DNA from: Desulfobacula sp.
GTDB taxonomy: Bacteria; Desulfobacterota; Desulfobacteria; Desulfobacterales; Desulfobacteraceae
Direction: 5' to 3'
Length of the DNA stretch: 33,293 bases
NCBI GenBank assembly: GCA_018702715.1
Contig: JABIYQ010000438.1
Coordinates: 1-33,293 of the forward strand
The notes beneath the pieces were generated by a model. The model worked only from the letters and a program-made list of their open reading frames with translations, was not told the DNA's origin and ran no database searches. How positions within the stretch are numbered: position 1 is the first letter of the stretch; every line of letters starts with the position of its first letter. Shown here one piece after another: positions 24,464 to 32,169 of this stretch. The translations under genes were made by a program, and so were the position numbers.

Positions 24464-25351
24464 TTAAGATCTCGGTGCAAAACCGCCAGACACTTTCTTT
24501 TTGCCATTATTTTTATCTTCAGTCCCTGTTGTTTTTTTATAGTATTCCAGAACTTTTAAATTTGGTTTTGATGAAAGTTTTGTTCCGGTATACTGGATAC
24601 CCAGCACCTGGGGCATTGCACTGACAGCCTTTGTTGCATTGAAAATAATCTGGCCATATTCACGCTGTGATTCCAGGATGAATTTTGCTTTGGCAAACAT
24701 TTTTGAAAGAAATCGTGCTTTTTTAGCTTTTTTGGACATGGAAATCTGAATATTCCCTGCTCTGACAATTTCCGGGGCTTCTTTTCCAAAATCCGGGATG
24801 AGTTTTTCCAATACAACAAACATTTCATCTGTCGGATCAGGAAAATCATCCAATTCCAGGTTAAATGGACTGTCATCATTTGATTGCCCGCCAACATCAA
24901 GCCTGGGTGCATCTGAAGTACCATTCATTGTTTCTGAATAAAGCTCAGAAGGACTATGTTTAAATGCCCGGGATGAAACAATCTGGGCTGCTGACTGTTC
25001 CCCCTGTTCGTACCTTGCTGCAACCCCGGGAAGATAACCCGCCAGCTCTGAGTAGAGTTTGATGCCGGTCTCTCTCATCTGAGATGCCATTTCTTTACAT
25101 GCGTCACTGGGTTTTTGGGGATTAAAATCCGCCCCCCCACAGGCTGCGTTCCAGGTTTCATACTGCACATCAAACTTTTTCATGAGCCGGGCAATCTCGC
25201 TTGCTTTTTCAGACGTCGCCAGTTGTCCAAGTTCAGACCTTGTATTATTAATGATTCTCTGGACTGCAACACCCTGTGAGGCATATAGATTTGAAAAAAA
25301 ACCAGTTATTAATACCAGTGTGATGATAAATACGCTTTTAGTCGGTTTCAT
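24464..25351 (-). CDS. Exported helical protein, unknown function
   Basis: 295 residues; GGGAGG upstream of ATG 25351. Signal peptide ends near NLYASQG. The mature part is helical, with one likely disulphide (AACGGADF and DACKEMA), an acidic middle (LELDDFPDPTDEMF) and a basic C-terminal tail (KNNGKKKVSGGFAPRS). First gene of the minus-strand envelope cluster, so its upstream region (25352-25599) should hold the cluster promoter. I do not recognise a family. Confidence 0.72.
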   Translation of the reverse strand: MKPTKSVFIITLVLITGFFSNLYASQGVAVQRIINNTRSELGQLATSEKASEIARLMKKFDVQYETWNAACGGADFNPQKPSDACKEMASQMRETGIKLYSELAGYLPGVAARYEQGEQSAAQIVSSRAFKHSPSELYSETMNGTSDAPRLDVGGQSNDDSPFNLELDDFPDPTDEMFVVLEKLIPDFGKEAPEIVRAGNIQISMSKKAKKARFLSKMFAKAKFILESQREYGQIIFNATKAVSAMPQVLGIQYTGTKLSSKPNLKVLEYYKKTTGTEDKNNGKKKVSGGFAPRS

Positions 25352-25599
25352 GATTCCTCCCTTTTTTTAGTTAAAAATCCAAATCAAGAATTTCGCTCTT
25401 TAAATATTTAGACGAAGGATTAGAATAATTGTTCAAAAGAATTTACTTTTCTTAAATTTATGATAAGAAAACTATACAATCCAAAAATGAACAAATTTTA
25501 AGATATCTCGTCTTTTTAGATATCAGCAGTAAAAAAAATGAGTACAGATGCTTTTTTGTAAAATATTTAATCACATCAAATTTTAAATGGAGATTGATT
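25352..25599. promoter_or_regulatory. Divergent control region between minus- and plus-strand clusters
   Basis: AT-rich, 248 bp, between the starts of the envelope cluster (minus) and the FlgO/DUF4384-like gene (plus). GATATCT (25502-25508) and AGATATC (25518-25524) form a 7-bp inverted repeat with a 9-nt spacer that could be an operator. I cannot define convincing -35/-10 boxes for either side. Confidence 0.35.
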
Positions 25600-27087
25600 A
25601 TGTTCAGAAAATTGCTTGTTATACTCGGCTTAATTTCATTCTTGCTTTTGACAGGATGTGTAGCTGCAACAGAAAAAGCAGTAAAAGCACCTTCTGATAT
25701 AAAAACCATGAGCCTTCACACTGCAACTCAGCTTTTGGCTGAAAAATTGAATGTATCCCTTAAAGGTAAACAGCTGGGCAGATTTGCTGTAGCAGACCTA
25801 ATAGGTCCGGGTAGCGGAATCACAGGGCTTGGCGAACAGATAGCAGACGACTTGAGCGTACAACTTTTTCAATCAAATAATTTTAGTGAGTATGTAGAAA
25901 GAAAACAATTCAAGCAGCTGCTTTCAACCATCATTTCAGAAAAAGACGTACCCTACTTTGACCAGAGCACGGTTTCGACGTATGGAAAATCCATGGGACT
26001 TCAGGATATGCTAATCGGAACAATTCGAGATCTTAGATCCTACTATTATGTCAAGGCAAAAATTGTTAACATTGAAACAACAAAAATCCTGGCCATGGGG
26101 GATGTTAACATATCAAAGACCGCCACAGCCATAACACTTGTGGAAAAAAAGCAGACATCAACTTTGACTGTCAGTGTAAGCCCGGCAATACAGGGGACTG
26201 TCATGGCTGATGGGAGGCACCATCCATTAAAGAATGGGGCTGCTGTTATAAAAGGAGTGCCGTATGGTAATTGTTCCATCGTTATTCAACCCTCTTCCGG
26301 GTATCAAGCTATCAGAAAAAATATTTTAATCAAATCCCCCATGGAAACTTTTGCATTCAGTCTTAAAGAAAAAAAATATGATATCTCCTTTACGATTGTC
26401 CCTCCTGATGCAACCCTTGTGATTGACGGGAAAAAAATTATCCTTAATGAACATGGTTTTGCAAAAATCGATAATATCACAGCAGGGAATCATTCCCTCC
26501 TCATCAATTCTGATAAAAAAGGCTATAAAGGTATTTCTCAGATATTTAATCCGGCAATAAATGAAATCTTTCAGTTTAATCTTCTGACAACAGATCCAAT
26601 CTACAATTTCAATGATACCCTTTTTCAAAAAGTACAACAAATGAAAGACAAACAGGATTTCAATGTTAAGCTCTGGACAAATAAGAAAGTGTTTAAACCC
26701 GGAGATACAATTTCATTTTTTTTCAACTCTGAAAAAGACTGCTATTTAAATATCGTTGATATTGGTACCAGTGGGAATATCACCCTGCTTTTTCCAAATA
26801 AATATCATCAAAACTCAAGAATTGATGCAGGAAAAACCTATAAAATCCCGGATGAAAGCTCTGACATGTTTGCATTCAGGGTCGATCCACCCGCTGGAAT
26901 AGATCGTGTCTATGCTATTGCCAGTACCAGGCCCCTGAATATTTTTGATACAAATTTTAGAGATGTTGAATATAAAACAATAACCCGTGGACAAACACGA
27001 GATATCACAACTGTGGCGGCTGGTCATGCCATGAGCAATGTAAAATTAACTGCGGCATCCACCTGTATTATTAATGTGATCGAATAA
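25600..27087 (+). CDS. Lipoprotein: FlgO-like, PEGA-like and DUF4384-like domains
   Basis: 495 residues. ATG 25600 has GGAG 7 nt upstream; a TTG two codons earlier is less likely. The signal ends in LLTGC (Cys20). Residues about 35-160 resemble the FlgO fold (LGRFAVADLIGPGSGITGLGEQIADDLSVQL, then LQDMLIGTIRDL and ILAMGDVNI). Residues about 165-325 hold two PEGA-like beta modules (TLTVSVSPAIQGTVMADG; YDISFTIVPPDATLVIDGKK). Residues about 350-455 match DUF4384: VKLWTNKKVFKPGDTISFFF, CYLNIVDIGTSGNITLLFPN and GIDRVYAIAST. DUF4384 often accompanies caspase-like genes. A surface-exposed or periplasmic adhesive or sensor role is likely but not shown. Confidence 0.85.
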   Translation: MFRKLLVILGLISFLLLTGCVAATEKAVKAPSDIKTMSLHTATQLLAEKLNVSLKGKQLGRFAVADLIGPGSGITGLGEQIADDLSVQLFQSNNFSEYVERKQFKQLLSTIISEKDVPYFDQSTVSTYGKSMGLQDMLIGTIRDLRSYYYVKAKIVNIETTKILAMGDVNISKTATAITLVEKKQTSTLTVSVSPAIQGTVMADGRHHPLKNGAAVIKGVPYGNCSIVIQPSSGYQAIRKNILIKSPMETFAFSLKEKKYDISFTIVPPDATLVIDGKKIILNEHGFAKIDNITAGNHSLLINSDKKGYKGISQIFNPAINEIFQFNLLTTDPIYNFNDTLFQKVQQMKDKQDFNVKLWTNKKVFKPGDTISFFFNSEKDCYLNIVDIGTSGNITLLFPNKYHQNSRIDAGKTYKIPDESSDMFAFRVDPPAGIDRVYAIASTRPLNIFDTNFRDVEYKTITRGQTRDITTVAAGHAMSNVKLTAASTCIINVIE

Positions 27088-27125
27088 AAACCTGTAGCAT
27101 TATAGAAAAATTTAAGGAAAAACCA

Positions 27126-28280
27126 ATGAAAAGAATAAGAGACATGTTTCATAAAATCATGATTCTATGCATGGCATTTGTAACAATTTTTGTTTCAGCC
27201 TCCTATGCCGACACTGAAATTGTTACGATTGCAGAAGGGGTTGCATTGATACAAGGAGATAATATAGTTGGCGCTAAAGAAAATGCAAAAAATGATGCAC
27301 TCCGCCAGGCACTCGAACAGGGCATTGGCATGCTCATGGATGCCGAAACGATCCTTAAGAATGATGACCTCATGGAAAAAATTTATACACATTCTACAGG
27401 CTATATAAAAAATTATACCATTATAAAAGAAGGGGAAGATAAATCCGGCATATACAGAGTTACAATACGTGCCGTCACAAAAACTGAGACGCTAAGAAAT
27501 ACACTTACCCACTTAGGCCTGATCCACCAAATGGTTGATTACCCTAGAATAATGATCCTTCCTTTTCCTGACAAGGGCATGATCTCTTTGGCAGAGGCTG
27601 CTGAAGCCATACTGGTACAGCAGTTTACAGATAGACATTTTGAGTTAGTGGACCCTGCAAAATCAAAACAACTCCACAATGAAGCCAAAGACCTTCTTAA
27701 AGTTGATACAATAAACAATATTGCAGCAAAAATTGGTCTTCAACATCAAGCTGAAATCGTTATTTTATACTCGGTTGATACTGGAGCATCAGAGTTTGAT
27801 GGAATGATGGAAACTGCAACTGCCACCATGACAACCAGAGCAATAGTTACTACTACTGCCCAGATTCTTACAGCAGATAATAAAACTTTGTCAGGGTTGG
27901 GGAAAACCCCTGAGCTTGCCTTTACAAAAGCAGCAAACAGTGCAGCACAAAGCTGTGCAGAAAAACTAATCCCCTCAATTGTGTCCTGGTGGGACAATTA
28001 CACTGCAAATGGCTTGCCCTACATAATAACGCTTAAAACACCTCCAAAGGCAGACCGATTGATCATCTTATTCCAGCAAAACATGGAATCCATTCCAGGG
28101 GTCGTGTCACTATCAGAACGAAGCTCAGGAGGTGGTATAACAGAAATGATGGTAAAATATAAAGGCAAAAGCACAGATTTGAAAAGAGCTGTCCTGTCAA
28201 TAATGTTTAAGCATGCAAGCTTCAAAGATCTTTATACTGTAATAATTAAAGGAAGGTTTATGGTGTTTTCAATCAAATAA
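27126..28280 (+). CDS. Exported FlgT-like protein
   Basis: 384 residues; AAGGA 7 nt before ATG 27126. Signal peptide residues 1-28 (ASYA, then DTE). Residues about 33-125 look like the N-terminal domain of FlgT: AEGVALIQGDNIVGAKENAKNDALRQALEQG and YIKNYTIIKEGEDKSGIYRVTIRAVT. The middle (YPRIMILPFPDKG, then VDPAKSKQ, AEIVILYSVD) resembles FlgT middle/TolB-N-like folds. Known FlgT is a Vibrio flagellar H-ring part; no flagellar genes are visible here, so this is more likely a related envelope protein. Follows the FlgO-like gene by 38 bp, probably cotranscribed. Confidence 0.8.
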   Translation: MKRIRDMFHKIMILCMAFVTIFVSASYADTEIVTIAEGVALIQGDNIVGAKENAKNDALRQALEQGIGMLMDAETILKNDDLMEKIYTHSTGYIKNYTIIKEGEDKSGIYRVTIRAVTKTETLRNTLTHLGLIHQMVDYPRIMILPFPDKGMISLAEAAEAILVQQFTDRHFELVDPAKSKQLHNEAKDLLKVDTINNIAAKIGLQHQAEIVILYSVDTGASEFDGMMETATATMTTRAIVTTTAQILTADNKTLSGLGKTPELAFTKAANSAAQSCAEKLIPSIVSWWDNYTANGLPYIITLKTPPKADRLIILFQQNMESIPGVVSLSERSSGGGITEMMVKYKGKSTDLKRAVLSIMFKHASFKDLYTVIIKGRFMVFSIK

Positions 28281-28704
28281 TCGAATTATCCGATACGCTA
28301 TTTGGTGGTCGCCACGTGCTATTAACAAGAAACAGAAATTATATACTTATTGGTTTACTTGACCCTTTCCATATTGCAACCTACGAACTATACTTTTAAT
28401 CTTTTTTTAAAAATTGACATATTTTTATTCACATGTGTAATAAATAAAAAACACAAAGGGATTTAAAAATGGTGAAATAGAAACTCAAATCGTAATTTAA
28501 TTTTACTTAATATTCAAATGATAAAGTGGTAGTGTCTATCCCGAAACAAAGAGGAGAAAAAAATGTAAAATACTGTTACTTCACTTGCTTTTATGTCGGA
28601 GTAAAAGAAATTGTTGCAAATAGTTATTTTTTAAAATATAGATGTGATATCGCTTAATTTTCAATTATCTCAATTCAGAATTTGTATCAAATAGGGAGAA
28701 TAAA
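28281..28704 (+). promoter_or_regulatory. Intergenic region with possible promoter and a start-stop element
   Basis: 424 bp, no gene seen. TTGACA at 28414-28419 and TAATAA at 28438-28443 (18-nt spacer) form a possible sigma70 promoter for the downstream caspase gene, which would leave a leader of about 250 nt. Within that leader GAGGAG (28551-28556) lies 6 nt before ATG-TAA (28563-28568), a strong ribosome site followed by an immediate stop. It may be a minimal leader ORF or the remains of a gene start. Confidence 0.35.
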
Positions 28705-30210
28705 ATGAAAATTTCTTTGATAACAAATCTTATAGCGGGAATCGTCTTTTTTTTAACCCTTGCCGGACCGGCAGCTACCCAACAGAACAGTGATGGAGTG
28801 GCTGTGATCATTGGCAACAAAAACTACCAGAATCAGATCCCACAGGTTGACTTTGCCCATCGTGATGCAGCAGCAATGAAACGATTTGTAATTGATGAAC
28901 TTGGATACAAGCAAGGTAATATCATTTATTTGCTGGATGCTTCTGAGGGACAAATGCGAGGAGTTTTCGGGTCAAAGGACAATTATAAGGGAAAACTCAA
29001 CCAATATATTCGCCCTGGGAAATCCGATGTTTTTATTTTTTATTCCGGCCACGGGGTACCCGGGCTTAAAGACCGAAGAAGTTATCTTCTTCCCTGTGAT
29101 GCCAGTCCTGACACGGTTGAACTCAATGGTTATCCATTACAGCAACTTTATGACAATCTTGGAAAAATGGAAGCCAAATCTACTCTTGTTTGCCTGGATG
29201 CATGTTTTTCTGGTGACTCTCCAAATGGGATTCTGACTCAATCTGCATCTTCTATCTCAGTCATCCCATACGAACCCAAAAATATTGATCACCTCAATAT
29301 CATTACAGCAGCCAGCGGGGGTCAGCTGGCTAGCTGGGACTCCAAATCCAGACACGGCCTTTTTACAGAAATTTTATTACAAGGTCTTTATGGGAAAGCT
29401 GATGAAAAAGAATTTGGTGGCAATGGAGACAACGAGATAACACTTCTGGAAATGAAGAAATTGCTGGATGACGAAATGACATATTTAGCACGTCGCCATT
29501 ACAACCGGGAACAAGTGGCTACAATCAAGGGAAATAATAACTTTATCCTTGCTAGTCATGGGAACGAACCCATAGTACGTCCTAAAATTACCCTGGATTC
29601 AAAACCATTAAAACAAATTAAGACACATACATTTCAAAATGAACCGCTTGAAGAAAAAACAGACCACATGATTTTTAGGATAAAGCCAGTTAAATACAAG
29701 GGATCTGAGATCCCTGGGGCTGTCGGTATTATAGGCGCGCCTTTGGGCAATATGCCGGATGCTATTGTGGAAAATTGGCCTCCGCAAAAAGGTGATATCA
29801 CGGTTACAACCATTATCACAAAAAACAAAATAGAACGTGAAGACAATCCAGAATTAGCAGGCGCCCAAATGGCTACTGCCTTATTCGGCAAAGCCATAAG
29901 CTCTTTTACAAAAGACATCCCCAAATACATATATCATTATGAAGTGGATGTTCTTATTACTGCAAAGAATACCCAATCCCGAGAAGTCAAAACAGCAAAC
30001 GGATCTGCCTACCTGAAATCTCAGAATGATAATGAATCCGGACAGATCTTGATTGAAGCGTTAACAGAAGGGGCAAACAACTTGTGCCTTATACTCATGG
30101 GAGGGGTTTCGCAACCCCATGAGAAAGCAAGCGTAAAAAGGAATAATGCACTGATGGCATTCAAAAAAAGCAAGAGTTCTCAAGATTTCAATCAGAACGA
30201 TACGCGCTGA
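28705..30210 (+). CDS. Exported caspase-like protein, not a DGR target
   Basis: 501 residues; AGGGAG 6 nt before ATG 28705. Signal peptide residues 1 to about 25 (GPAATQQ). Residues about 30-285 are a caspase-like domain: GVAVIIGNKNY, His116 in FYSGHG, Cys167 in LDACFSGD, then ITAASGGQLASWDSKSRHGLFTE. Residues about 310-500 form a beta-rich domain of unknown type (HMIFRIKPVKYKGSEIPGAV, YIYHYEVDVLITAKN). There is no FGE domain and no GFRL tail, so this copy is not diversified. Substrate unknown. Convergent with the sigma-factor cluster, and downstream of the FlgO- and FlgT-like genes after a 424-bp gap. Confidence 0.9.
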   Translation: MKISLITNLIAGIVFFLTLAGPAATQQNSDGVAVIIGNKNYQNQIPQVDFAHRDAAAMKRFVIDELGYKQGNIIYLLDASEGQMRGVFGSKDNYKGKLNQYIRPGKSDVFIFYSGHGVPGLKDRRSYLLPCDASPDTVELNGYPLQQLYDNLGKMEAKSTLVCLDACFSGDSPNGILTQSASSISVIPYEPKNIDHLNIITAASGGQLASWDSKSRHGLFTEILLQGLYGKADEKEFGGNGDNEITLLEMKKLLDDEMTYLARRHYNREQVATIKGNNNFILASHGNEPIVRPKITLDSKPLKQIKTHTFQNEPLEEKTDHMIFRIKPVKYKGSEIPGAVGIIGAPLGNMPDAIVENWPPQKGDITVTTIITKNKIEREDNPELAGAQMATALFGKAISSFTKDIPKYIYHYEVDVLITAKNTQSREVKTANGSAYLKSQNDNESGQILIEALTEGANNLCLILMGGVSQPHEKASVKRNNALMAFKKSKSSQDFNQNDTR

Positions 30211-30345
30211 TACTCAAAGGAGCTATCTTTTTTGCATTAATAGCTGCAAGCTGTATTATAGATCATTGGCAATAAATAATTAGGCCAAGGGAATACTGTG
30301 TGTTCCCAAAATAGTTTTCCATCTTCATAGCATACTTCCCCCACC

Positions 30346-30804
30346 CTAATCAAATTCAGCGCCAACACGTAGAAGCAAAACACCATCTTCATAAAGAGGG
30401 CCGCCTATTAAAACAAATCCTTTGTCAACAAGAAGTAAAATAGTATGAAAGACTTTTTTCTTTTTTTCCATAATTTCAACAAGCAGTCTTCCCTGGTTTT
30501 CCTCAAACCCTTTAAAAGTAAGCTTAAGAATTCTTTTGGATGAAAGTAGAATTTCTGAAGTTTGGCCGAAAGTTAGTTTCTGTTCACTTTTCTTGGCAAG
30601 CTTAAAACCGGTATAATTAAGGACCGGGGCAATTTCATTAGCTAGGTCTTTTAGTTGAGGGTCAATTATGTTTGATTTTTTTGTGGCTTTGATTATTTCA
30701 ACTTTAACGTTCATTGATGAAAAGGCAAGGACATTTTCAGGACACACCTGAAATATTATCAAAAGCATAAATATGCATAAAATAGAATTTTTTTTCATTG
30801 TCAT
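30346..30804 (-). CDS. Small exported protein, paralogue of the 19888-21138 C-terminal domain
   Basis: 152 residues; start ATG 30804 overlaps the anti-sigma stop (TAATG), with AGGAGG upstream. Signal peptide residues 1 to about 29 (ENVLAFS). The mature protein aligns by eye with the C-terminal domain of the lipoprotein at 19888-21138: VKVEIIKATKKSNIIDPQL, LNYTGFKLAKKSEQKLTFGQTSEILLSSK, FHTILLLVDKGFVLIGGPLYEDGVLLLRV. Shared landmarks are the IDPxL, LNYxxFKL and IGGP motifs. Cotranslation with an ECF sigma/anti-sigma pair suggests it is the periplasmic signal protein or a stress-response output. Exact role unknown. Confidence 0.83.
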   Translation of the reverse strand: MTMKKNSILCIFMLLIIFQVCPENVLAFSSMNVKVEIIKATKKSNIIDPQLKDLANEIAPVLNYTGFKLAKKSEQKLTFGQTSEILLSSKRILKLTFKGFEENQGRLLVEIMEKKKKVFHTILLLVDKGFVLIGGPLYEDGVLLLRVGAEFD

Positions 30805-31289
30805 TATCCAGCCTCCTTTTCATTGTCAGGAAAAAACATGATCAGAGGGATTTTGCTTTGTGCGGTTTTAAGCACCATGGTTGAGCCACTTGTACTGGAT
30901 ACTTCCTCAACGCTGCTGATCATCATTTGTTTTGTTCCTGTTTGAATTGGTAAGATTGTAACTACAAATATCGCAATTGCTGCGGTACAAAGGGCAGGTA
31001 CCCAGACTATCGGCTTGAAAAATTTATTTTTTATTCTCTCCCAATATGTAGGCCCCCAATCCATCTTTGAATCAAAATTTCTCCAGGCCTGATCGACGTC
31101 CAACGAAGACTCATCCTCTTCAAATGCTTCCTTCATCATTTCGTTTGTTACTCGCAGTAGCTCAAGTTTTTGTCTGCAATCAGTACATTTGTCTAAATGT
31201 TTTTTCAAATCTATGGAATGATTTTCGTCAATCTCATTATCGATAAACACATCAAATAAGGATTCATATTTTTCACAATTTGTACTCAT
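30804..31289 (-). CDS. Anti-sigma factor with zinc-binding (ZAS) domain and one TM helix
   Basis: 161 residues; the ATG overlaps the sigma gene stop (ATGA) and has AAGGAG upstream. Cys5 and H31-x3-C35-x2-C38 (HLDKCTDC) are the zinc ligands of the ZAS fold that clamps ECF sigma factors. TM helix residues about 94-115, then a short periplasmic tail of about 45 residues. Such factors hold the sigma inactive at the membrane until an envelope signal or redox change releases it. The tail is too small for a large sensor domain, so sensing may use the small exported protein downstream. Confidence 0.93.
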   Translation of the reverse strand: MSTNCEKYESLFDVFIDNEIDENHSIDLKKHLDKCTDCRQKLELLRVTNEMMKEAFEEDESSLDVDQAWRNFDSKMDWGPTYWERIKNKFFKPIVWVPALCTAAIAIFVVTILPIQTGTKQMMISSVEEVSSTSGSTMVLKTAQSKIPLIMFFPDNEKEAG

Positions 31290-31936
31290 TTTTGTATCTC
31301 CTTTTTGTCCTGATAATAAGATTGCACGGTTGTAATCACTTTTTTTCGTGCATTGCTTATCCTTGATTGCACTGTACCAAATGGTATATTCATTTTTTCT
31401 GAAATTTCTTTATATGTCAGCCCCGAGAAGAATAATTCTATCACTTCTCTATGTGTATCATTTAAACCTGATATTACCTTTTTTAAAATCACTTTTCCCT
31501 CGTCTGAACAAATTTGGTGTAGAAAATCTTTGGTATCTTCGATCTGCAGTCTGGGTAGTTGGCCACAGCCATTTTTTTGTTCTTCATCATTCATGTCATC
31601 CAGGAATATAGTCTTTTTTTTATTTCTATTATACTGTGACTTCCATTTGTCCTTAGTTAAATTACGTAATATTTGGAAGAGCCAGGTCTTAAAAGACGCA
31701 TCCCCTCTAAAGTCTTTTATGCCTTTTGAAGCCTTAAAAAATGTTTTATTAGTAATTTCCTTGGCATCTTCTTCATTCCTAAAATTCTTGTAAGCTTTTC
31801 CATAAATGAGTTTATAATATTTTTTATAAAGTTCCTCGTAATATTTTTTTTTACCCTTTTTGAAACCTGCAACAAGTTCTTCGTCAGAAACATCTTTCAA
31901 GTCAGAAAATCTTTTCAAATTAGGGAAAAAATTCAA
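31286..31936 (-). CDS. ECF-type RNA polymerase sigma factor
   Basis: 216 residues. The start is TTG 31936 with AAGGA 5 nt upstream; no better ATG lies in frame nearby. Sigma region 2 is at residues about 18-90: YEELYKKYYKLIYGKAYKNF, EEDAKEITNKTFFKASKGI, FKTWLFQILRNLTKDKWK. Region 4 is at residues about 150-205: LNDTHREVIELFFSGLTYKEISEKMNIPFGTVQSRISNARKK, a clear helix-turn-helix. Regions 1 and 3 are absent, as in extracytoplasmic-function sigmas. It probably controls its own operon and perhaps the envelope/caspase genes nearby (inference from the shared paralogous domain). Confidence 0.96.
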   Translation of the reverse strand: MNFFPNLKRFSDLKDVSDEELVAGFKKGKKKYYEELYKKYYKLIYGKAYKNFRNEEDAKEITNKTFFKASKGIKDFRGDASFKTWLFQILRNLTKDKWKSQYNRNKKKTIFLDDMNDEEQKNGCGQLPRLQIEDTKDFLHQICSDEGKVILKKVISGLNDTHREVIELFFSGLTYKEISEKMNIPFGTVQSRISNARKKVITTVQSYYQDKKEIQK

Positions 31937-32113
31937 AACATTCCTTTTCTATTTATTATTGACGAATATATTATGTTTTTGTTCAAATTTGTTTATATTA
32001 TCTGATTTTTATTATCCGCTTCTCATTACAAAACAGGTTGCCAAATATTTGTCAATAATTAGCAGTATTTTATAATTATTTTTATTATAAAAATTTGTAA
32101 ACTTGACGTTGAT

Positions 32114-32142
32114 TGCAAAGTGATAATATTGTGGACTATATT
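32114..32142 (+). promoter_or_regulatory. Possible sigma70 promoter of the TolC-family gene
   Basis: TTGCAA (32114-32119), 17-nt spacer, TATATT (32137-32142), placing transcription start about 20 nt before the ATG at 32170. The surrounding 31937-32169 region is very AT-rich, so chance matches are easy. Confidence 0.35.
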
Positions 32143-32169
32143 TTGATTTTCACTAAATGAGGTACCCAA

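Noticed and set aside
30289-30307. GGGAA/TTCCC inverted repeat between the convergent genes as a terminator
   Set aside because: Only 5 bp with a 9-nt loop and no clear T-run; too weak to annotate.
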